Below, piece after piece: positions 1 through 8,721 of a DNA stretch of 44,538 nucleotides. Source of the DNA: a bacterium (lineage in GTDB: Bacteria; Vulcanimicrobiota; Vulcanimicrobiia; Vulcanimicrobiales; SCRA01); contig SCRI01000017.1 in assembly GCA_004298675.1 (NCBI GenBank), positions 1-44,538 on the forward strand. Reading direction: 5' to 3'. Below the pieces are notes generated by a model. That model ran no database searches. It saw only the letters and a list, made by a program, of their open reading frames with translations, and was not told the DNA's origin. Every line of letters starts with the position of its first letter. Within the stretch, counting starts at the first letter, position 1. A program made the translations under genes and the position numbers.

Positions 1-63
1 AAAGACCACCCGCGCCAATGGTACGCGGGCCGCAGGGCCCCCGGAGAGTAGGTCAGCGCCAGA
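1..63 (+). rRNA. rrf: 5S ribosomal RNA, 3' part (5' end outside window)
   Basis: The first ~63 bases match the 3' half of a bacterial 5S rRNA: a CCAATGGTAC segment, a GC-rich helix, then the near-universal GAGAGTAGGTC followed by a GCC-rich closing strand. A strong hairpin terminator follows directly, as expected for the end of an rRNA operon. The exact 3' end (about 61-65) cannot be fixed without the 5' strand of the closing helix, which lies outside the window. Confidence 0.8.
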
Positions 64-76
64 TTATTTAAGGACC

Positions 77-115
77 AAAGCCCGCCGGCACCACGCCCGC
101 GGGCTTTGCTCGTTT
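77..115 (+). terminator. rho-independent terminator of the rRNA operon
   Basis: A perfect 9-bp stem is formed by AAAGCCCGC (77-85) and GCGGGCTTT (99-107) with a 13-base loop, followed by the T-rich stretch GCTCGTTTTG. It lies about 14 bases after the 5S rRNA end and so most simply ends the rRNA transcript. Confidence 0.8.
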
Positions 116-241
116 TGTCGCTGTGCGGTACGTAAGAGCGGAGAATAAGCACCAGCAGCGCGGCAGGGGATTGCGCTTGCGTGGGCGCAAGAGACCCGGT
201 CCTCAAACTTTACTACGTCGCTACAGGAGGTTTTGATTCGC

Positions 242-1129
242 ATGCACATGCTACGCTCCATCGGAGCGCGTGCCGTTGCGGCGGGAACCGTGCTCGCGAT
301 GGCCGCGGCTATCGGCGCACCCGCGTCGGCTGCGTCCAGCACTGCCGCGAAGGTCGCGCTCCCCGCGGCCATCGCCAAGGCGGGCGTTGTCCGCGTGGGA
401 TCCCACATCAACTATCCGCCCGCGGAGTTCTACGCGGCCGGCTCCCATAAGGTGGTCGGATTCGAGTACGACCTCATGGCGGCGGTGGGCAAACACCTCG
501 GCACGAAGATGACGTGGACCGACACGCCCTTCGCCGGCATCGTGCCGGCGCTCTACGCCGGGCGCTTCGATATCATCGTCACCGCGATGAGCGACACACC
601 CGAGCGTGAGAAGCGCGTTACCTACGTCGATTACTTCCTGGCCGGAAGCTCGATCCTGGTAAAGAAGGGGAACCCCGAGGGTATCCACAGCATCGATGAC
701 CTCTGCGGTAAGGCAGTGGACGTCGAGCTGGCGACCTCCGAGGACCGCCAGCTCAAGGCAGCCTCACAGGATTGCCTAGCCAAGGGCAAACAGGCCATCA
801 GCCTGTTGGAGTTCGACTCCGACAGCGGCGCCTTCGAGCAGCTGAAGATCGGCCGGAGCGTGGCACACGTGACGGACTTCCCGGTCGCGGCCTACCTGGC
901 GTCGTCTGAGGCAGCCGGTAACGCCTATGAAGTCGCAGGGAGTCAGTTCGACGTGAGCCCGTACGGCATCGGGATCCGTACCGACCAGCCCGAGTTGGCT
1001 AAGGCGATCCAAGCCGGTCTCCAAGCGGTGATCGACAGCGGCGAGTACGCCAAGATCCTCAAGAAGTGGAACGTCTCGCAGGGGGCGGTGACCAAAGCCG
1101 ACATCAACGGCGGCGCGCACTCCAAGTAA
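242..1129 (+). CDS. family 3 extracellular solute-binding protein (amino-acid ABC transporter type)
   Basis: A 295-residue exported binding protein. The N-terminus has a positively charged start followed by an alanine-rich hydrophobic stretch ending near ASAAS, a typical Sec signal peptide. The mature part begins with the VVRVGSHINYPPAEFY strand of SBP family 3, followed by GFEYDLMAAVGKHLG and the hinge motif MSDTPEREKRVTYVDYF, where the Arg after TPE is the usual carboxylate-binding region. Such proteins deliver polar amino acids to ABC permeases. No permease or ATPase gene is adjacent, so this is an orphan gene. I chose ATG 242 because AGGAGG (225-230) is 11 bases upstream; a TTG at 233 would sit only 2 bases from it. 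The substrate cannot be read from sequence. A terminator follows. Confidence 0.85.
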   Translation: MHMLRSIGARAVAAGTVLAMAAAIGAPASAASSTAAKVALPAAIAKAGVVRVGSHINYPPAEFYAAGSHKVVGFEYDLMAAVGKHLGTKMTWTDTPFAGIVPALYAGRFDIIVTAMSDTPEREKRVTYVDYFLAGSSILVKKGNPEGIHSIDDLCGKAVDVELATSEDRQLKAASQDCLAKGKQAISLLEFDSDSGAFEQLKIGRSVAHVTDFPVAAYLASSEAAGNAYEVAGSQFDVSPYGIGIRTDQPELAKAIQAGLQAVIDSGEYAKILKKWNVSQGAVTKADINGGAHSK

Positions 1130-1154
1130 GAGCTCGCGCGCGCAGCCGGCAACA

Positions 1155-1187
1155 GAGCCTCCGCTAACGGAGGCTCCGTTGTCTATT
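1155..1187 (+). terminator. rho-independent terminator after the binding-protein gene
   Basis: GAGCCTCCG (1155-1163) pairs perfectly with CGGAGGCTC (1168-1176) around a CTAA loop. A T-rich tract (CGTTGTCTATTTT) follows. It lies 26 bases after the binding-protein stop and separates that gene from the methyltransferase. Confidence 0.85.
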
Positions 1188-1206
1188 TTCGCGTAGCATC
1201 CATGCA

Positions 1207-1983
1207 ATGGGCGATGACACACGCGCGCTCGACGAGCGCGATCCACTGAAGCGTTTCACCGCGCGGGCGCAGAGTTACGCGGCGTTCCGTCCGAGCTATC
1301 CCCCCGGGCTCATCGATGCCGTCCTCGAGGGCTTGGGTGAGCCGGCGGCATTGCGCATCGCCGACATCGGCGCCGGCACGGGGATCTCGGCGCGCCTGTT
1401 GGCGGATCGAGGAAGCCTGGTGTACGCCGTCGAGCCTAATGCGGCAATGCGCAACGCCGCTTCTGCGCACGAGCGCGTGCTGGCGGTCGACGGTACAGCA
1501 GAGCGCACCGGGCTCGCAGACGCGTCGGTCGATCTCGTGACGGCCTTCCAGGCCTACCACTGGTTCGACCCGGAGCCCACGCAGCGCGAGTTTGCCCGCG
1601 TCCTCGTGCCCGGCGGCCGCGTGGCTTTAGTTTGGAACGTACGTGACGACAGCGATCCCTTCACCGGTGAGTACGGCGAACTGATTCGCGCCGCCGCCGT
1701 CGATCGCGAAGTCGAGCGTCGCCATGGTGCCGTCGAATCCTTCTTACGCGATGCGCGCTTCACCAACGGGCGCAGGCTTGAGGTGGTAAACTTTCAACGG
1801 CTCGATCTTGCGGGTCTCAGTGGCCGCGTCGAGAGCACCTCGTACGTCCCGCATGCGGGGCCCATCTACGAACGCCTCCTCGCGGGCATCCGCAGGCTGC
1901 ATGCGCGCTACGCAGATCGCGAGGGCTACGTCGCATTAGCCTACCGCGCCCAAGCGACGCTAGGTGAGACCGCGCCGCGTTAG
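1207..1983 (+). CDS. class I SAM-dependent methyltransferase
   Basis: A 258-residue soluble protein with the Rossmann-like methyltransferase core. Motif I is IADIGAGTGISARLL (about residues 51-65), followed by the acidic residue at the end of strand 2 (YAVEPNAAMR) that usually contacts the SAM ribose. The later AFQAYHWFDPE and LVPGGRVALVWNVRDD segments match the motif IV to post-motif region of the Methyltransf_11 group. The N-terminal FTARAQSYAAFRPSYP is typical of stand-alone small-molecule methyltransferases of the YcgJ/Tam-like type. The substrate cannot be predicted. The stop overlaps the stop of the convergent YbaK gene by a few bases, so the two transcripts run into each other with no terminator hairpin between them. 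Confidence 0.8.
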   Translation: MGDDTRALDERDPLKRFTARAQSYAAFRPSYPPGLIDAVLEGLGEPAALRIADIGAGTGISARLLADRGSLVYAVEPNAAMRNAASAHERVLAVDGTAERTGLADASVDLVTAFQAYHWFDPEPTQREFARVLVPGGRVALVWNVRDDSDPFTGEYGELIRAAAVDREVERRHGAVESFLRDARFTNGRRLEVVNFQRLDLAGLSGRVESTSYVPHAGPIYERLLAGIRRLHARYADREGYVALAYRAQATLGETAPR

Positions 1984-2501
1984 GCGCCGTACGGGCCGGG
2001 CATCGCACCCGTCACCCGCACCAGTTCGCGCGACTCGATCTCGAAGACCGCATGCGGGTGGCCCGCAGCGGCCCAAACGGTCTCGAACTCGAGGAGGCTC
2101 TCGTCGATGAAGCTCTCGACGTCTTGCGGATAGCCTACCGGTGGTACGCCTCCGATGGCATAGCCGGTAATGGCGCGGACCTCACCGGCGTTAGCCTGCC
2201 GCAGCTTCTCACCAAAGGCGCCGGCCAGCTCGTCGAGGCTGGCGCGACGTGATCCGGAGATCAGTGCGAGAACCGGACGCCCGCTCTGCGCGCCTACGAA
2301 GATGAGCGACTTGGCGATGCGCGCCGGCTCGCAGCCGATCGCGTCCGCTGCCTCCTGTGCGGTGCGCCCCGTCGCTGGGAGCATCACGACTGTAGCTTCT
2401 GAACCCAAGGCGCGCAGCGCGCGCTCCACGGACTCGACGCTAGGCGGTAGGGATGAAGCGTGCGGTGCCTGTTCCACGGCGTGGCCTCTTCGTGCGATCA
2501 C
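1980..2501 (-). CDS. YbaK/EbsC-family aminoacyl-tRNA deacylase
   Basis: A 173-residue protein of the YbaK/ProX/EbsC superfamily, which hydrolyses mischarged aminoacyl-tRNAs (for example Cys-tRNA-Pro) in trans. Visible family features are the TAQEAADAIGCEPARIAKSLIF segment with its conserved lysine, the ALISGSRRASLDELA block, and the glycine-rich ITGYAIGGVPPVGYP loop near the active site. The length is normal for the free-standing form. The tRNA specificity cannot be assigned. The gene follows pckA on the same strand with a 9-base gap, so co-transcription is likely. The start could lie further in, since the first ~20 residues are not conserved. Confidence 0.85.
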   Translation of the reverse strand: MIARRGHAVEQAPHASSLPPSVESVERALRALGSEATVVMLPATGRTAQEAADAIGCEPARIAKSLIFVGAQSGRPVLALISGSRRASLDELAGAFGEKLRQANAGEVRAITGYAIGGVPPVGYPQDVESFIDESLLEFETVWAAAGHPHAVFEIESRELVRVTGAMPGPYGA

Positions 2502-2510
2502 GCCGGCTTC

Positions 2511-4118
2511 CTAGCGCGGCGCGATCGCCGCGGCGATCGTGGCCTCGTCCGCGTGGCCTGCGAAACGTTTGAAGTTCTCGGCGAAGAGCGTGGCTAGCCG
2601 GCGCGCCTGCGCGTCGTAGGCAGCCTGGTCGGCCCAAGTGCTGCGGGGGTTGAGCAGTTCGCTGGGCACGCCGGGGACGGCCTTGGGGATCGAGAGGCCG
2701 AAGAAAGGCTCCGTTTCATACTCGGCCTTGGCCAGCGTGCCGTCGAGCGCCGCGTGCACCATCGCGCGCGTGTACGGCAGGCTCATGCGCTTGCCTACGC
2801 CGTATGGACCGCCGTTCCAGCCCGTGTTGATCAGCCAGCACTCCGCACCGTGCTCCGCGACCTTGCGCCCCAGAAGTTTGGAGTAGACCGTGGGGTGGTG
2901 TACCATGAACGGCGCGCCAAAGCAGGTGCTGAACGTCGCCTCCGGCTCCTTGCCCAGCCCCTTCTCCGTACCCGCCAGCTTTGAGGTGAAGCCGGAGAGG
3001 AAGTGATACATCGCCTGGGCCCGCGAGAGACGCGAGATCGGCGGGAGCACGCCGAAGGCGTCCGCCGTCAGCAGGATCACGTTGCGAGGGTGGCCGCCGG
3101 CTGATCCCGGGGCGATATTGGGGATGAAGGTCAACGGGTAGGCCGAGCGCGTGTTCTCGGTGTAGCGGTCGCTGTCGAGATCGAGCAGGCGCGTCTGATC
3201 GTCCATCACGACGTTCTCGAGCACCGTGCCGAAGCGATGCGAGGCCGCGTAGATCTCCGGCTCCCCGTCCGCCGAGAGACGGATGACCTTGGCGTAACAT
3301 CCGCCCTCGAAGTTGAAGACGCCGCGGTCGCTCCAACCGGTTTCGTCGTCGCCGATCAACTGGCGCTCGGGATCGGCCGAGAGCGTGGTCTTGCCGGTTC
3401 CGGAGAGGCCGAAGAAGATCGCGCTGTCGCCGCTCTTGCCGATGTTCGCGGAGCAGTGCATCGAGAGCACGCCGCGCAACGGCAACAGGTAGTTCATGAT
3501 CGTGAAGACGGATTTCTTCAGCTCGCCGGCGTACTCGGTGCCGCCGATCAGTACGATCCGGCGCTCGAAATTGATGATGATGAAGGTCCCCGAGCGCGTC
3601 CCGTCGCGTGTTGGATCGGCCTCGAACGTTGGAGCGCAGAGCACCGTGAATGCCGGCTTGTGATTCAAGGCCTCGTCGTCGTCGATGAAGAGGTCCCGGC
3701 AGAACAGCGCGTGCCAGGCGTACTCCGAAACGATTCGCACCGGCATGCGATACGCCGCGTCCGCGCCTACGAAGCAATTGAGCGCGAAGACGTCCCGTCC
3801 GCGCAGATGCTCGCCGACGCGCTGCAAGAGGCGCTCGAAGACCTCGGGGGCGATGGGTTTATTGGCCTCCCAGTCGATGTGGCTCTCCGAGCCCGCCTCC
3901 AGCACGAAGAACTTGTCCTGCGCCGAGCGTCCGGTGTGGCGCCCGGTTAAGACGACGAGCGGGCCTCCTTCGGCGGCCTTGCCTTCGCTACGGCGCAGGG
4001 CCTCTTCGTAGAGCGTTGCGGATGGCAGGTTCACGGCGATGGCCCCCAGGCCGCGCAGCCCCATGGCCTCCAAATCCGCGCGAACCGCGATCTTCGTATC
4101 TCCGTGGGCGGTGATCAT
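2511..4118 (-). CDS. pckA: phosphoenolpyruvate carboxykinase (ATP)
   Basis: A 535-residue ATP-dependent PEP carboxykinase, which interconverts oxaloacetate + ATP and PEP + CO2 + ADP, the entry step of gluconeogenesis. The length is typical. Diagnostic motifs are the P-loop GLSGTGKTT (237-245), the second kinase motif GDDETGW (256-262), and the metal/substrate segment GGTEYAGELKKSVFTIMNY (192-210) with its conserved lysines. The C-terminal adenine-binding region (NTRSAYPLTFIPN) is also present. ATG 4118 is preceded by TAGGAG at a 7-base spacing. The gene is divergent from isocitrate dehydrogenase, placing two oxaloacetate/2-oxoglutarate branch-point enzymes on a shared 184-bp control region. 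Confidence 0.97.
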   Translation of the reverse strand: MITAHGDTKIAVRADLEAMGLRGLGAIAVNLPSATLYEEALRRSEGKAAEGGPLVVLTGRHTGRSAQDKFFVLEAGSESHIDWEANKPIAPEVFERLLQRVGEHLRGRDVFALNCFVGADAAYRMPVRIVSEYAWHALFCRDLFIDDDEALNHKPAFTVLCAPTFEADPTRDGTRSGTFIIINFERRIVLIGGTEYAGELKKSVFTIMNYLLPLRGVLSMHCSANIGKSGDSAIFFGLSGTGKTTLSADPERQLIGDDETGWSDRGVFNFEGGCYAKVIRLSADGEPEIYAASHRFGTVLENVVMDDQTRLLDLDSDRYTENTRSAYPLTFIPNIAPGSAGGHPRNVILLTADAFGVLPPISRLSRAQAMYHFLSGFTSKLAGTEKGLGKEPEATFSTCFGAPFMVHHPTVYSKLLGRKVAEHGAECWLINTGWNGGPYGVGKRMSLPYTRAMVHAALDGTLAKAEYETEPFFGLSIPKAVPGVPSELLNPRSTWADQAAYDAQARRLATLFAENFKRFAGHADEATIAAAIAPR

Positions 4119-4302
4119 TCAGCAACTCCTAGGCGTCGGACGACGGTATCTCGGGGAGTGGAAGACCCCGCTCGCGTGGACTTTCTCGCGCCCCCGGCGA
4201 CGTGCCTTCCGCCACATATGCACGATAGGACTCAACGCGAACAGGGCCGAAGCGCCCAGCGCCGCGCCTGCCGGCGCGGCGTCTCCGTGTGGAAAGGTGA
4301 GT
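4119..4302. promoter_or_regulatory. divergent pckA / icd control region with a 5'-leader hairpin
   Basis: This 184-bp gap separates the pckA and icd starts and must hold promoters for both. I could not pick convincing -35/-10 pairs. Two features stand out: TAGGAG upstream of pckA, and a perfect 9-bp hairpin CGCCGCGCC-TGCC-GGCGCGGCG (4260-4281) in the icd leader, ending 21 bases before the icd ATG and just upstream of its GGAAAGG ribosome-binding site (4291-4297). The hairpin could influence icd translation; that is inference. Confidence 0.5.
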
Positions 4303-5748
4303 ATGGCACAGGCAACTCCGATCACCGTCGCCTACGGCGACGGCATCGGCCCCGAGATCATGCAGGCGACACTCGATATCATCCAAGCGGCCGGCGCCTC
4401 CATCGCCCCGCAGATCATCGAGATCGGCGAAAAGGTCTACACCAAAGGTATCTCGGCCGGTATCGAGCCCTCCGCGTGGGACTCGCTGCGTTCGACGAAA
4501 GTCTTCTTGAAGGCCCCGATCACCACGCCGCAAGGCGGCGGCTTCAAGAGCCTCAACGTCACCACGCGCAAGGTGCTGGGCCTCTACGCCAATGTGCGCC
4601 CTTGCGTGTCGTACAGCCCGTTCATCGCGACCAAACATCCCAACATGGACGTGGTGATCGTGCGCGAGAACGAGGAAGACGTCTACGGCGGCATCGAGCA
4701 TCGCCAAACGCAGCAGGTTACACAGTGCCTGAAGCTCATCTCGCGCCCCGGCTCCGAGCGTATCGTGCGCTACGCCTTCGAATACGCGTTACGTCACAAC
4801 CGTAAGAAAGTGACGTGCTTTACCAAAGATAACATCATGAAGATCACCGATGGGCTCTTCCATCGAGTGTTCGACGAGATCGGCCAAGAGTATCCGGAGC
4901 TCGAAAAGGAGCACTGGATCGTCGACATCGGCGCCGCGAAGCTAGCCGATACGCCGGAGGCCTTTGACGTCATCGTGCTCCCCAATCTCTATGGCGACGT
5001 GCTCTCCGACGTCGCGGCGCAGATCGCGGGCTCGGTGGGCCTGGCGGGATCCGCCAATATCGGAGACAACTACGCGATGTTCGAGGCCATTCACGGCTCG
5101 GCGCCGCGCCGCGCCGGCCAGAACCTCGCCAACCCGTCCGGCCTGCTCTTCGGCGCGCTGCTGATGTTGGTACACATCGGTCAGCCCGAGGTTGCACAGC
5201 GCGTTCACAACGCTTGGCTGACGACGATCGAGGACGGCGTCCACACCTACGACGTGTATAAGGATGGCGTCAGCAAACAGAAGGTCGGGACCAAAGAGTT
5301 CGCGCAGGCGGTCATCGCGCGCCTGGGGCAGACGCCGCGCACGCTCAAGGCCGCCAGCTACAACACGCAACCGCAGAGCGAACCGCGCAAGCCGCGGCCG
5401 GCCGCCGCGCCGGAGCAGAAGGTGACGGTCGGCGTCGACGTCTTTTTGGACTGGACCGGTTCGCCCGACGAGCTCGGCGAGAAGATGAAGACGATTACGG
5501 TTCCAGGGCTGGAGCTCTATATGATCACCAACCGCGGCACCAAGGTGTGGCCGAATGGTTTCCCGGATACCTTCTGCAGCGACCACTGGACCTGCCGTTA
5601 CCTGGGTCAGAACGGCAAGAGCATCGAGCACCGGCAGATCGTGGACCTGCTCGGGCGTGTGGCAGCTGCCGGCTTTGACTTCATCAAGACGGAAAACCTC
5701 TGCACCTTCAACGGTAAGAACGGCTTCGCGGCCGCACAGGGCGAGTAG
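4303..5748 (+). CDS. icd: isocitrate dehydrogenase, probably NADP-dependent (long Thermus/Rickettsia type)
   Basis: A 481-residue enzyme converting isocitrate to 2-oxoglutarate in the TCA cycle. The first ~335 residues form the isocitrate/isopropylmalate dehydrogenase fold: YGDGIGPEIM near the N-terminus, YANVRPC and VIVRENEEDVYGGIEH for substrate binding, and HGSAPRRAGQNLANPSG for the cofactor. Two arginines occupy the positions that are aspartate/isoleucine in NAD-specific relatives, so NADP is favoured. After a Pro/Arg-rich linker comes the ~140-residue C-terminal domain (VGVDVFLDWTGSPDELGEKM to the end) found in the Thermus and Rickettsia enzymes. ATG 4303 was chosen because GGAAAGG lies 5 bases upstream and homology starts there, although the frame stays open to 4039. 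Confidence 0.93.
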   Translation: MAQATPITVAYGDGIGPEIMQATLDIIQAAGASIAPQIIEIGEKVYTKGISAGIEPSAWDSLRSTKVFLKAPITTPQGGGFKSLNVTTRKVLGLYANVRPCVSYSPFIATKHPNMDVVIVRENEEDVYGGIEHRQTQQVTQCLKLISRPGSERIVRYAFEYALRHNRKKVTCFTKDNIMKITDGLFHRVFDEIGQEYPELEKEHWIVDIGAAKLADTPEAFDVIVLPNLYGDVLSDVAAQIAGSVGLAGSANIGDNYAMFEAIHGSAPRRAGQNLANPSGLLFGALLMLVHIGQPEVAQRVHNAWLTTIEDGVHTYDVYKDGVSKQKVGTKEFAQAVIARLGQTPRTLKAASYNTQPQSEPRKPRPAAAPEQKVTVGVDVFLDWTGSPDELGEKMKTITVPGLELYMITNRGTKVWPNGFPDTFCSDHWTCRYLGQNGKSIEHRQIVDLLGRVAAAGFDFIKTENLCTFNGKNGFAAAQGE

Positions 5749-5752
5749 CGCC

Positions 5753-6916
5753 CTACAGCGCGGAAGCCGATCCCCACGAGAGGCGCTTACGCGCCTCTCG
5801 TGCCGTTTGCAGCAGCTGCGCGGGCGGCGTACCGGGATCGCGCAGTAGCGTGAAGTGGCCCATTTTACGGCGCGCCAGGGCTTGCCGCTTTCCATACAGG
5901 TGCAGGGAAACGGCCGGGTCGCTCAAGAGTTCCGGTATCCCCAACAGGCGGTCGCCGGAGCCGCTGCCCAGGATATTCACCATGACCGCGCTGCTGGTCA
6001 GCCGCGGTGCCGGCAGCGGGAGGTCGCAGATCGCGCGTAGTTGCGCTTCGAACTGCGAGAGGGTGCAGGCGTCGATCGTGTAGTGGCCGCTATTGTGCGG
6101 ACGCGGCGCGATCTCGTTGACCAGCAGCTCCCCGTCTGGGAGCAGAAAGAACTCCACGCAGAATGTCCCAACGAAATCCAGTCCCAGGGCGATGCGCTGG
6201 GCAATCTCGCGGGCGCGCTCCTCTACCGGTGCTGGGACGCCGGCGGGCACGACCGAGAATGCGAGGATATTCTCCTCGTGAATGTTTTGGGTGAGTGGAT
6301 ACGTCACCATTTGCCCGCTCTCGCTGCGTGCGCAGATGATGCCGAGCTCGCGGGTGAACGGTGCGAAGCGCTCCCAAATCAACTCGCGCCCGCGCAGGCG
6401 CTCGAAGGCCTGGAGAGCCTGAGCGCGCGTGTGCACCACCGCCTGCCCCTTGCCGTCATAACCGCCGGCGGCCGTCTTGATGACGGCGGGATAGCCGACG
6501 TGCTCGCCTGCCGACGTCAAGTCGTCCGCGGTCGTCACGGCTGCGAACGGCGTGACGGCGATGTCCTGGTCGCGCAGGAAGCGTTTTTCGCGTAACCGGT
6601 GCTGCGCGACACGTAAGGCGCGGCTGCCGGGGGCGATGCGCACGCCGGATCCCTCGAGCAGTTCCACCGCGCGCACGTCGACGTTTTCGAATTCGTAGGT
6701 GACGGCGTCGCACATCACTCCCAAGCGCTGGACCGCCGCCAGGTCTCCGTACGATGCCACGACCTGTTGGTCGGCGATCTGCCCGCACGGGGAGTTGGGC
6801 GTTGGATCGAGCATCGCCACCCGATACCCCATCCGCTTGGCATCCAGCGCCAGCATGCGCCCCAACTGACCGCCACCCAAGATACCGATCGTCGCCTCCG
6901 GCGAGATCGCCCTCAC
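5753..6916 (-). CDS. purK: 5-(carboxyamino)imidazole ribonucleotide synthase
   Basis: A 387-residue ATP-grasp enzyme that carboxylates aminoimidazole ribonucleotide with bicarbonate and ATP to give N5-CAIR in purine synthesis. The N-terminus has the PurK nucleotide-fold signature [20 protein letters not shown], followed by LDPTPNSPC and the ATP-grasp core ([16 protein letters not shown], with the ATP-binding lysine). [31 protein letters not shown] is the metal-binding end of the ATP-grasp domain, with its conserved E, N and R-H residues. The length is normal. The start overlaps the purE stop by 4 bases (ATGA), so the pair is translationally coupled, in the order purE-purK. Confidence 0.96.
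   Translation of the reverse strand: MRAISPEATIGILGGGQLGRMLALDAKRMGYRVAMLDPTPNSPCGQIADQQVVASYGDLAAVQRLGVMCDAVTYEFENVDVRAVELLEGSGVRIAPGSRALRVAQHRLREKRFLRDQDIAVTPFAAVTTADDLTSAGEHVGYPAVIKTAAGGYDGKGQAVVHTRAQALQAFERLRGRELIWERFAPFTRELGIICARSESGQMVTYPLTQNIHEENILAFSVVPAGVPAPVEERAREIAQRIALGLDFVGTFCVEFFLLPDGELLVNEIAPRPHNSGHYTIDACTLSQFEAQLRAICDLPLPAPRLTSSAVMVNILGSGSGDRLLGIPELLSDPAVSLHLYGKRQALARRKMGHFTLLRDPGTPPAQLLQTAREARKRLSWGSASAL
5776..5801. terminator. 11-bp inverted repeat at the icd/purK convergence, possible terminator
   Basis: ACGAGAGGCGC (5776-5786) pairs perfectly with GCGCCTCTCGT (5791-5801) around a TTAC loop. It lies 27 bases after the icd stop but inside the last codons of the convergent purK gene. 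On the plus strand only a weak T-run (GCCGTTTGC) follows, so it is at best a partial intrinsic terminator for icd. Confidence 0.5.
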
Positions 6917-7416
6917 GCGTGCTCCTCTGGCGGCGCCACGGCCTCGGCCGCCAACGTGCGCGCGTAGGTCTCGAGCGCGCCATGGAGTTCGGGGTATGCC
7001 AGCGCGAGCATGCGCACCGCGAGCAGCGCGGCGTTCTTGGCGTTGCCGATGGCTACCGTGGCTACCGGCACGCCGCCCGGCATCTGCACGATCGAGAGCA
7101 GGGAGTCCAACCCCTTGAGAGCCTTCGAGGTAACCGGCACGCCGATGACCGGCAGCGTGGTCTTGGCCGCCGTCATCCCCGGCAGATGTGCCGCACCGCC
7201 CGCCCCCGCGATGATGATGCGCAGGCCGCGCGCGCGTGCGCCTGCGGCGTACTCGTACATCAGATCGGGCGTGCGATGAGCGGAGACGACGCGCTGTTCG
7301 TAGGGGATGCCGAAATCACGCAGAACGGCGCCGGCCGGTTCCATCGTGGGGAGGTCGGAACGGCTACCCATGATGATACCAACCAGCGGGTGATCCGTCG
7401 GAAGCGAGACCTTCAT
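6913..7416 (-). CDS. purE: N5-carboxyaminoimidazole ribonucleotide mutase
   Basis: A 167-residue class I PurE that rearranges N5-CAIR made by PurK into CAIR. The family core is complete: [13 protein letters not shown] near the N-terminus (substrate phosphate site), [15 protein letters not shown] with the catalytic His of the SAHRTP motif, and [19 protein letters not shown]. The later [23 protein letters not shown] closes the octamer-forming fold. It is the first gene of the purEK pair. Only 18 bases separate its start from the divergent moeA gene, so the promoters must overlap or lie inside the neighbouring coding region. Confidence 0.96.
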   Translation of the reverse strand: MKVSLPTDHPLVGIIMGSRSDLPTMEPAGAVLRDFGIPYEQRVVSAHRTPDLMYEYAAGARARGLRIIIAGAGGAAHLPGMTAAKTTLPVIGVPVTSKALKGLDSLLSIVQMPGGVPVATVAIGNAKNAALLAVRMLALAYPELHGALETYARTLAAEAVAPPEEHA

Positions 7417-7434
7417 GGCCGACCTTCTACGACT

Positions 7435-8721
7435 ATGCCGGAGCCCGAGCCTCTAGCCGCGAAGTTCGGCTCCATGCCCGAGCTGTTCACGGTGGTCGCG
7501 CCGGATGAGGCGTTCGAGCGGCTGCGCGCGGTTCTCAAGCCCGTGCCGCGGGCGGAAAACGTGCCGCTGGAACGGGCTCTGGGGCGCACGCTGGCGCGCG
7601 AGATCGTGGCCCGGGAGGCGCTTCCACCTTTCGCGCGCAGCGCCATGGACGGCTTCGCGGTGCGCGCGCGCGACACGCTTGGAGCAGCGGAGACGTCGCC
7701 GGTCTATTTGCGCTTGGCGGGCGAGTCGCTCATGGGAAGCTTACCATCGTTTGAGGTCCTCCCCGGCAGTTGCGCGCGCATCCACACGGGGGCGGCGCTG
7801 CCACGCGGCGCGGATGCCGTGGTGATGATCGAAGAGACCAATGCACTGCCTCGTGACGAGATCGAGGTGCTGGCATCCGTTGCGCCGGGTGAGGACGTGA
7901 TCGCGGCTGCCGAAGATCTAGCCCCCGGTGAGCGTGCCTTTGCGGCGGGGCAACGGCTACGCGCGGTCGACGTAGGCGGGCTGGCGGCGTTGGGCGTGGT
8001 CGAGGTTGCGGCGGCGGTGGCTCCGCGCGTGGCGGTGATCTCGACTGGCGATGAGCTCGTGGCGCCGCAGGCGCAGCCGCGCCCCGGCGAGATCCGCGAC
8101 GTCAACGGCGCGCTCATCTGCGCGCTCCTCGAGGGTGCTGGGGCGTTGGTGCGCCACGCCGGCATCGTCCGTGACGACGAAGCGTTGTTGGCTGCCGCGG
8201 CCGCGCGTGCCCTTGAAGAGAGCGACGTGGTCGTCGTCAGCGCCGGCTCTTCGGTTAGCGCACGCGATGCCACGGCACGTGCTTTTGCGCGTCTGGGTCC
8301 GCCGGGGATCTTGCTGCACGGCCTCGCGGTAAAACCGGGTAAGCCCACGCTCGTCGCCTGCGCCGGCGGTCGCCCCGTCTTCGGCCTTCCCGGCAATCCC
8401 GTGTCGGCCGCCGTGCTCTGCTGGCGTCTAGTGCTCCCGGCAGTTCGTGTGCTGCTGGGGCAGAGCGTGCCGTACGGCGGGCTCGGTCCCGCGGCGCACG
8501 TGGCGCGTCTCGCGCAGAACGTACCCTCGCGCGCGGGACGCGAAGATTACGTTCCCGTCACGCTCTCATGGGGTGCCGGCGGTGCGCCGCCCGAGGCCCG
8601 TCCCGCCTTCGCCAAGTCGAACCTGATCTTCTCGTTGGTGCGCTCGGAGGGCTTGTTGCGCGTTCCGCGCGACGCGGGCGGACTGCGGGCCGGTGAGCTC
8701 GCGGAAATCTACACCTGGTGA
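7435..8721 (+). CDS. moeA: molybdopterin molybdenumtransferase MoeA (first paralogue)
   Basis: A 428-residue MoeA/gephyrin-E-like protein, which inserts molybdate (or tungstate) into adenylated molybdopterin. Domains: MoeA N-terminal part with [13 protein letters not shown] and the DAVVMIEET loop, then the MoCF-biosynthesis (MPT-binding) domain with [26 protein letters not shown] and [10 protein letters not shown], and a short C-terminal MoeA domain IV. All metal- and MPT-contacting loops look intact. ATG 7435 is used; ATG 7474 in the same frame is the main alternative, since the conserved part starts after it. The gene overlaps the second MoeA gene by 4 bases (GTGA). The cofactor would serve the Mo/W enzymes encoded further downstream. 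Confidence 0.92.
   Translation: MPEPEPLAAKFGSMPELFTVVAPDEAFERLRAVLKPVPRAENVPLERALGRTLAREIVAREALPPFARSAMDGFAVRARDTLGAAETSPVYLRLAGESLMGSLPSFEVLPGSCARIHTGAALPRGADAVVMIEETNALPRDEIEVLASVAPGEDVIAAAEDLAPGERAFAAGQRLRAVDVGGLAALGVVEVAAAVAPRVAVISTGDELVAPQAQPRPGEIRDVNGALICALLEGAGALVRHAGIVRDDEALLAAAAARALEESDVVVVSAGSSVSARDATARAFARLGPPGILLHGLAVKPGKPTLVACAGGRPVFGLPGNPVSAAVLCWRLVLPAVRVLLGQSVPYGGLGPAAHVARLAQNVPSRAGREDYVPVTLSWGAGGAPPEARPAFAKSNLIFSLVRSEGLLRVPRDAGGLRAGELAEIYTW

Noticed and set aside
171-191. Small hairpin CTTGCG-TGGG-CGCAAG upstream of the binding protein as a riboswitch
   Set aside because: Six base pairs only, no conserved motif of any known riboswitch class.
2716-3777. Long open frame opposite/within pckA (about 353 codons, same strand, other frame)
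   Set aside because: It is an Arg-rich shadow frame, as expected in GC-rich DNA, with no recognisable domain; pckA is complete and conserved.
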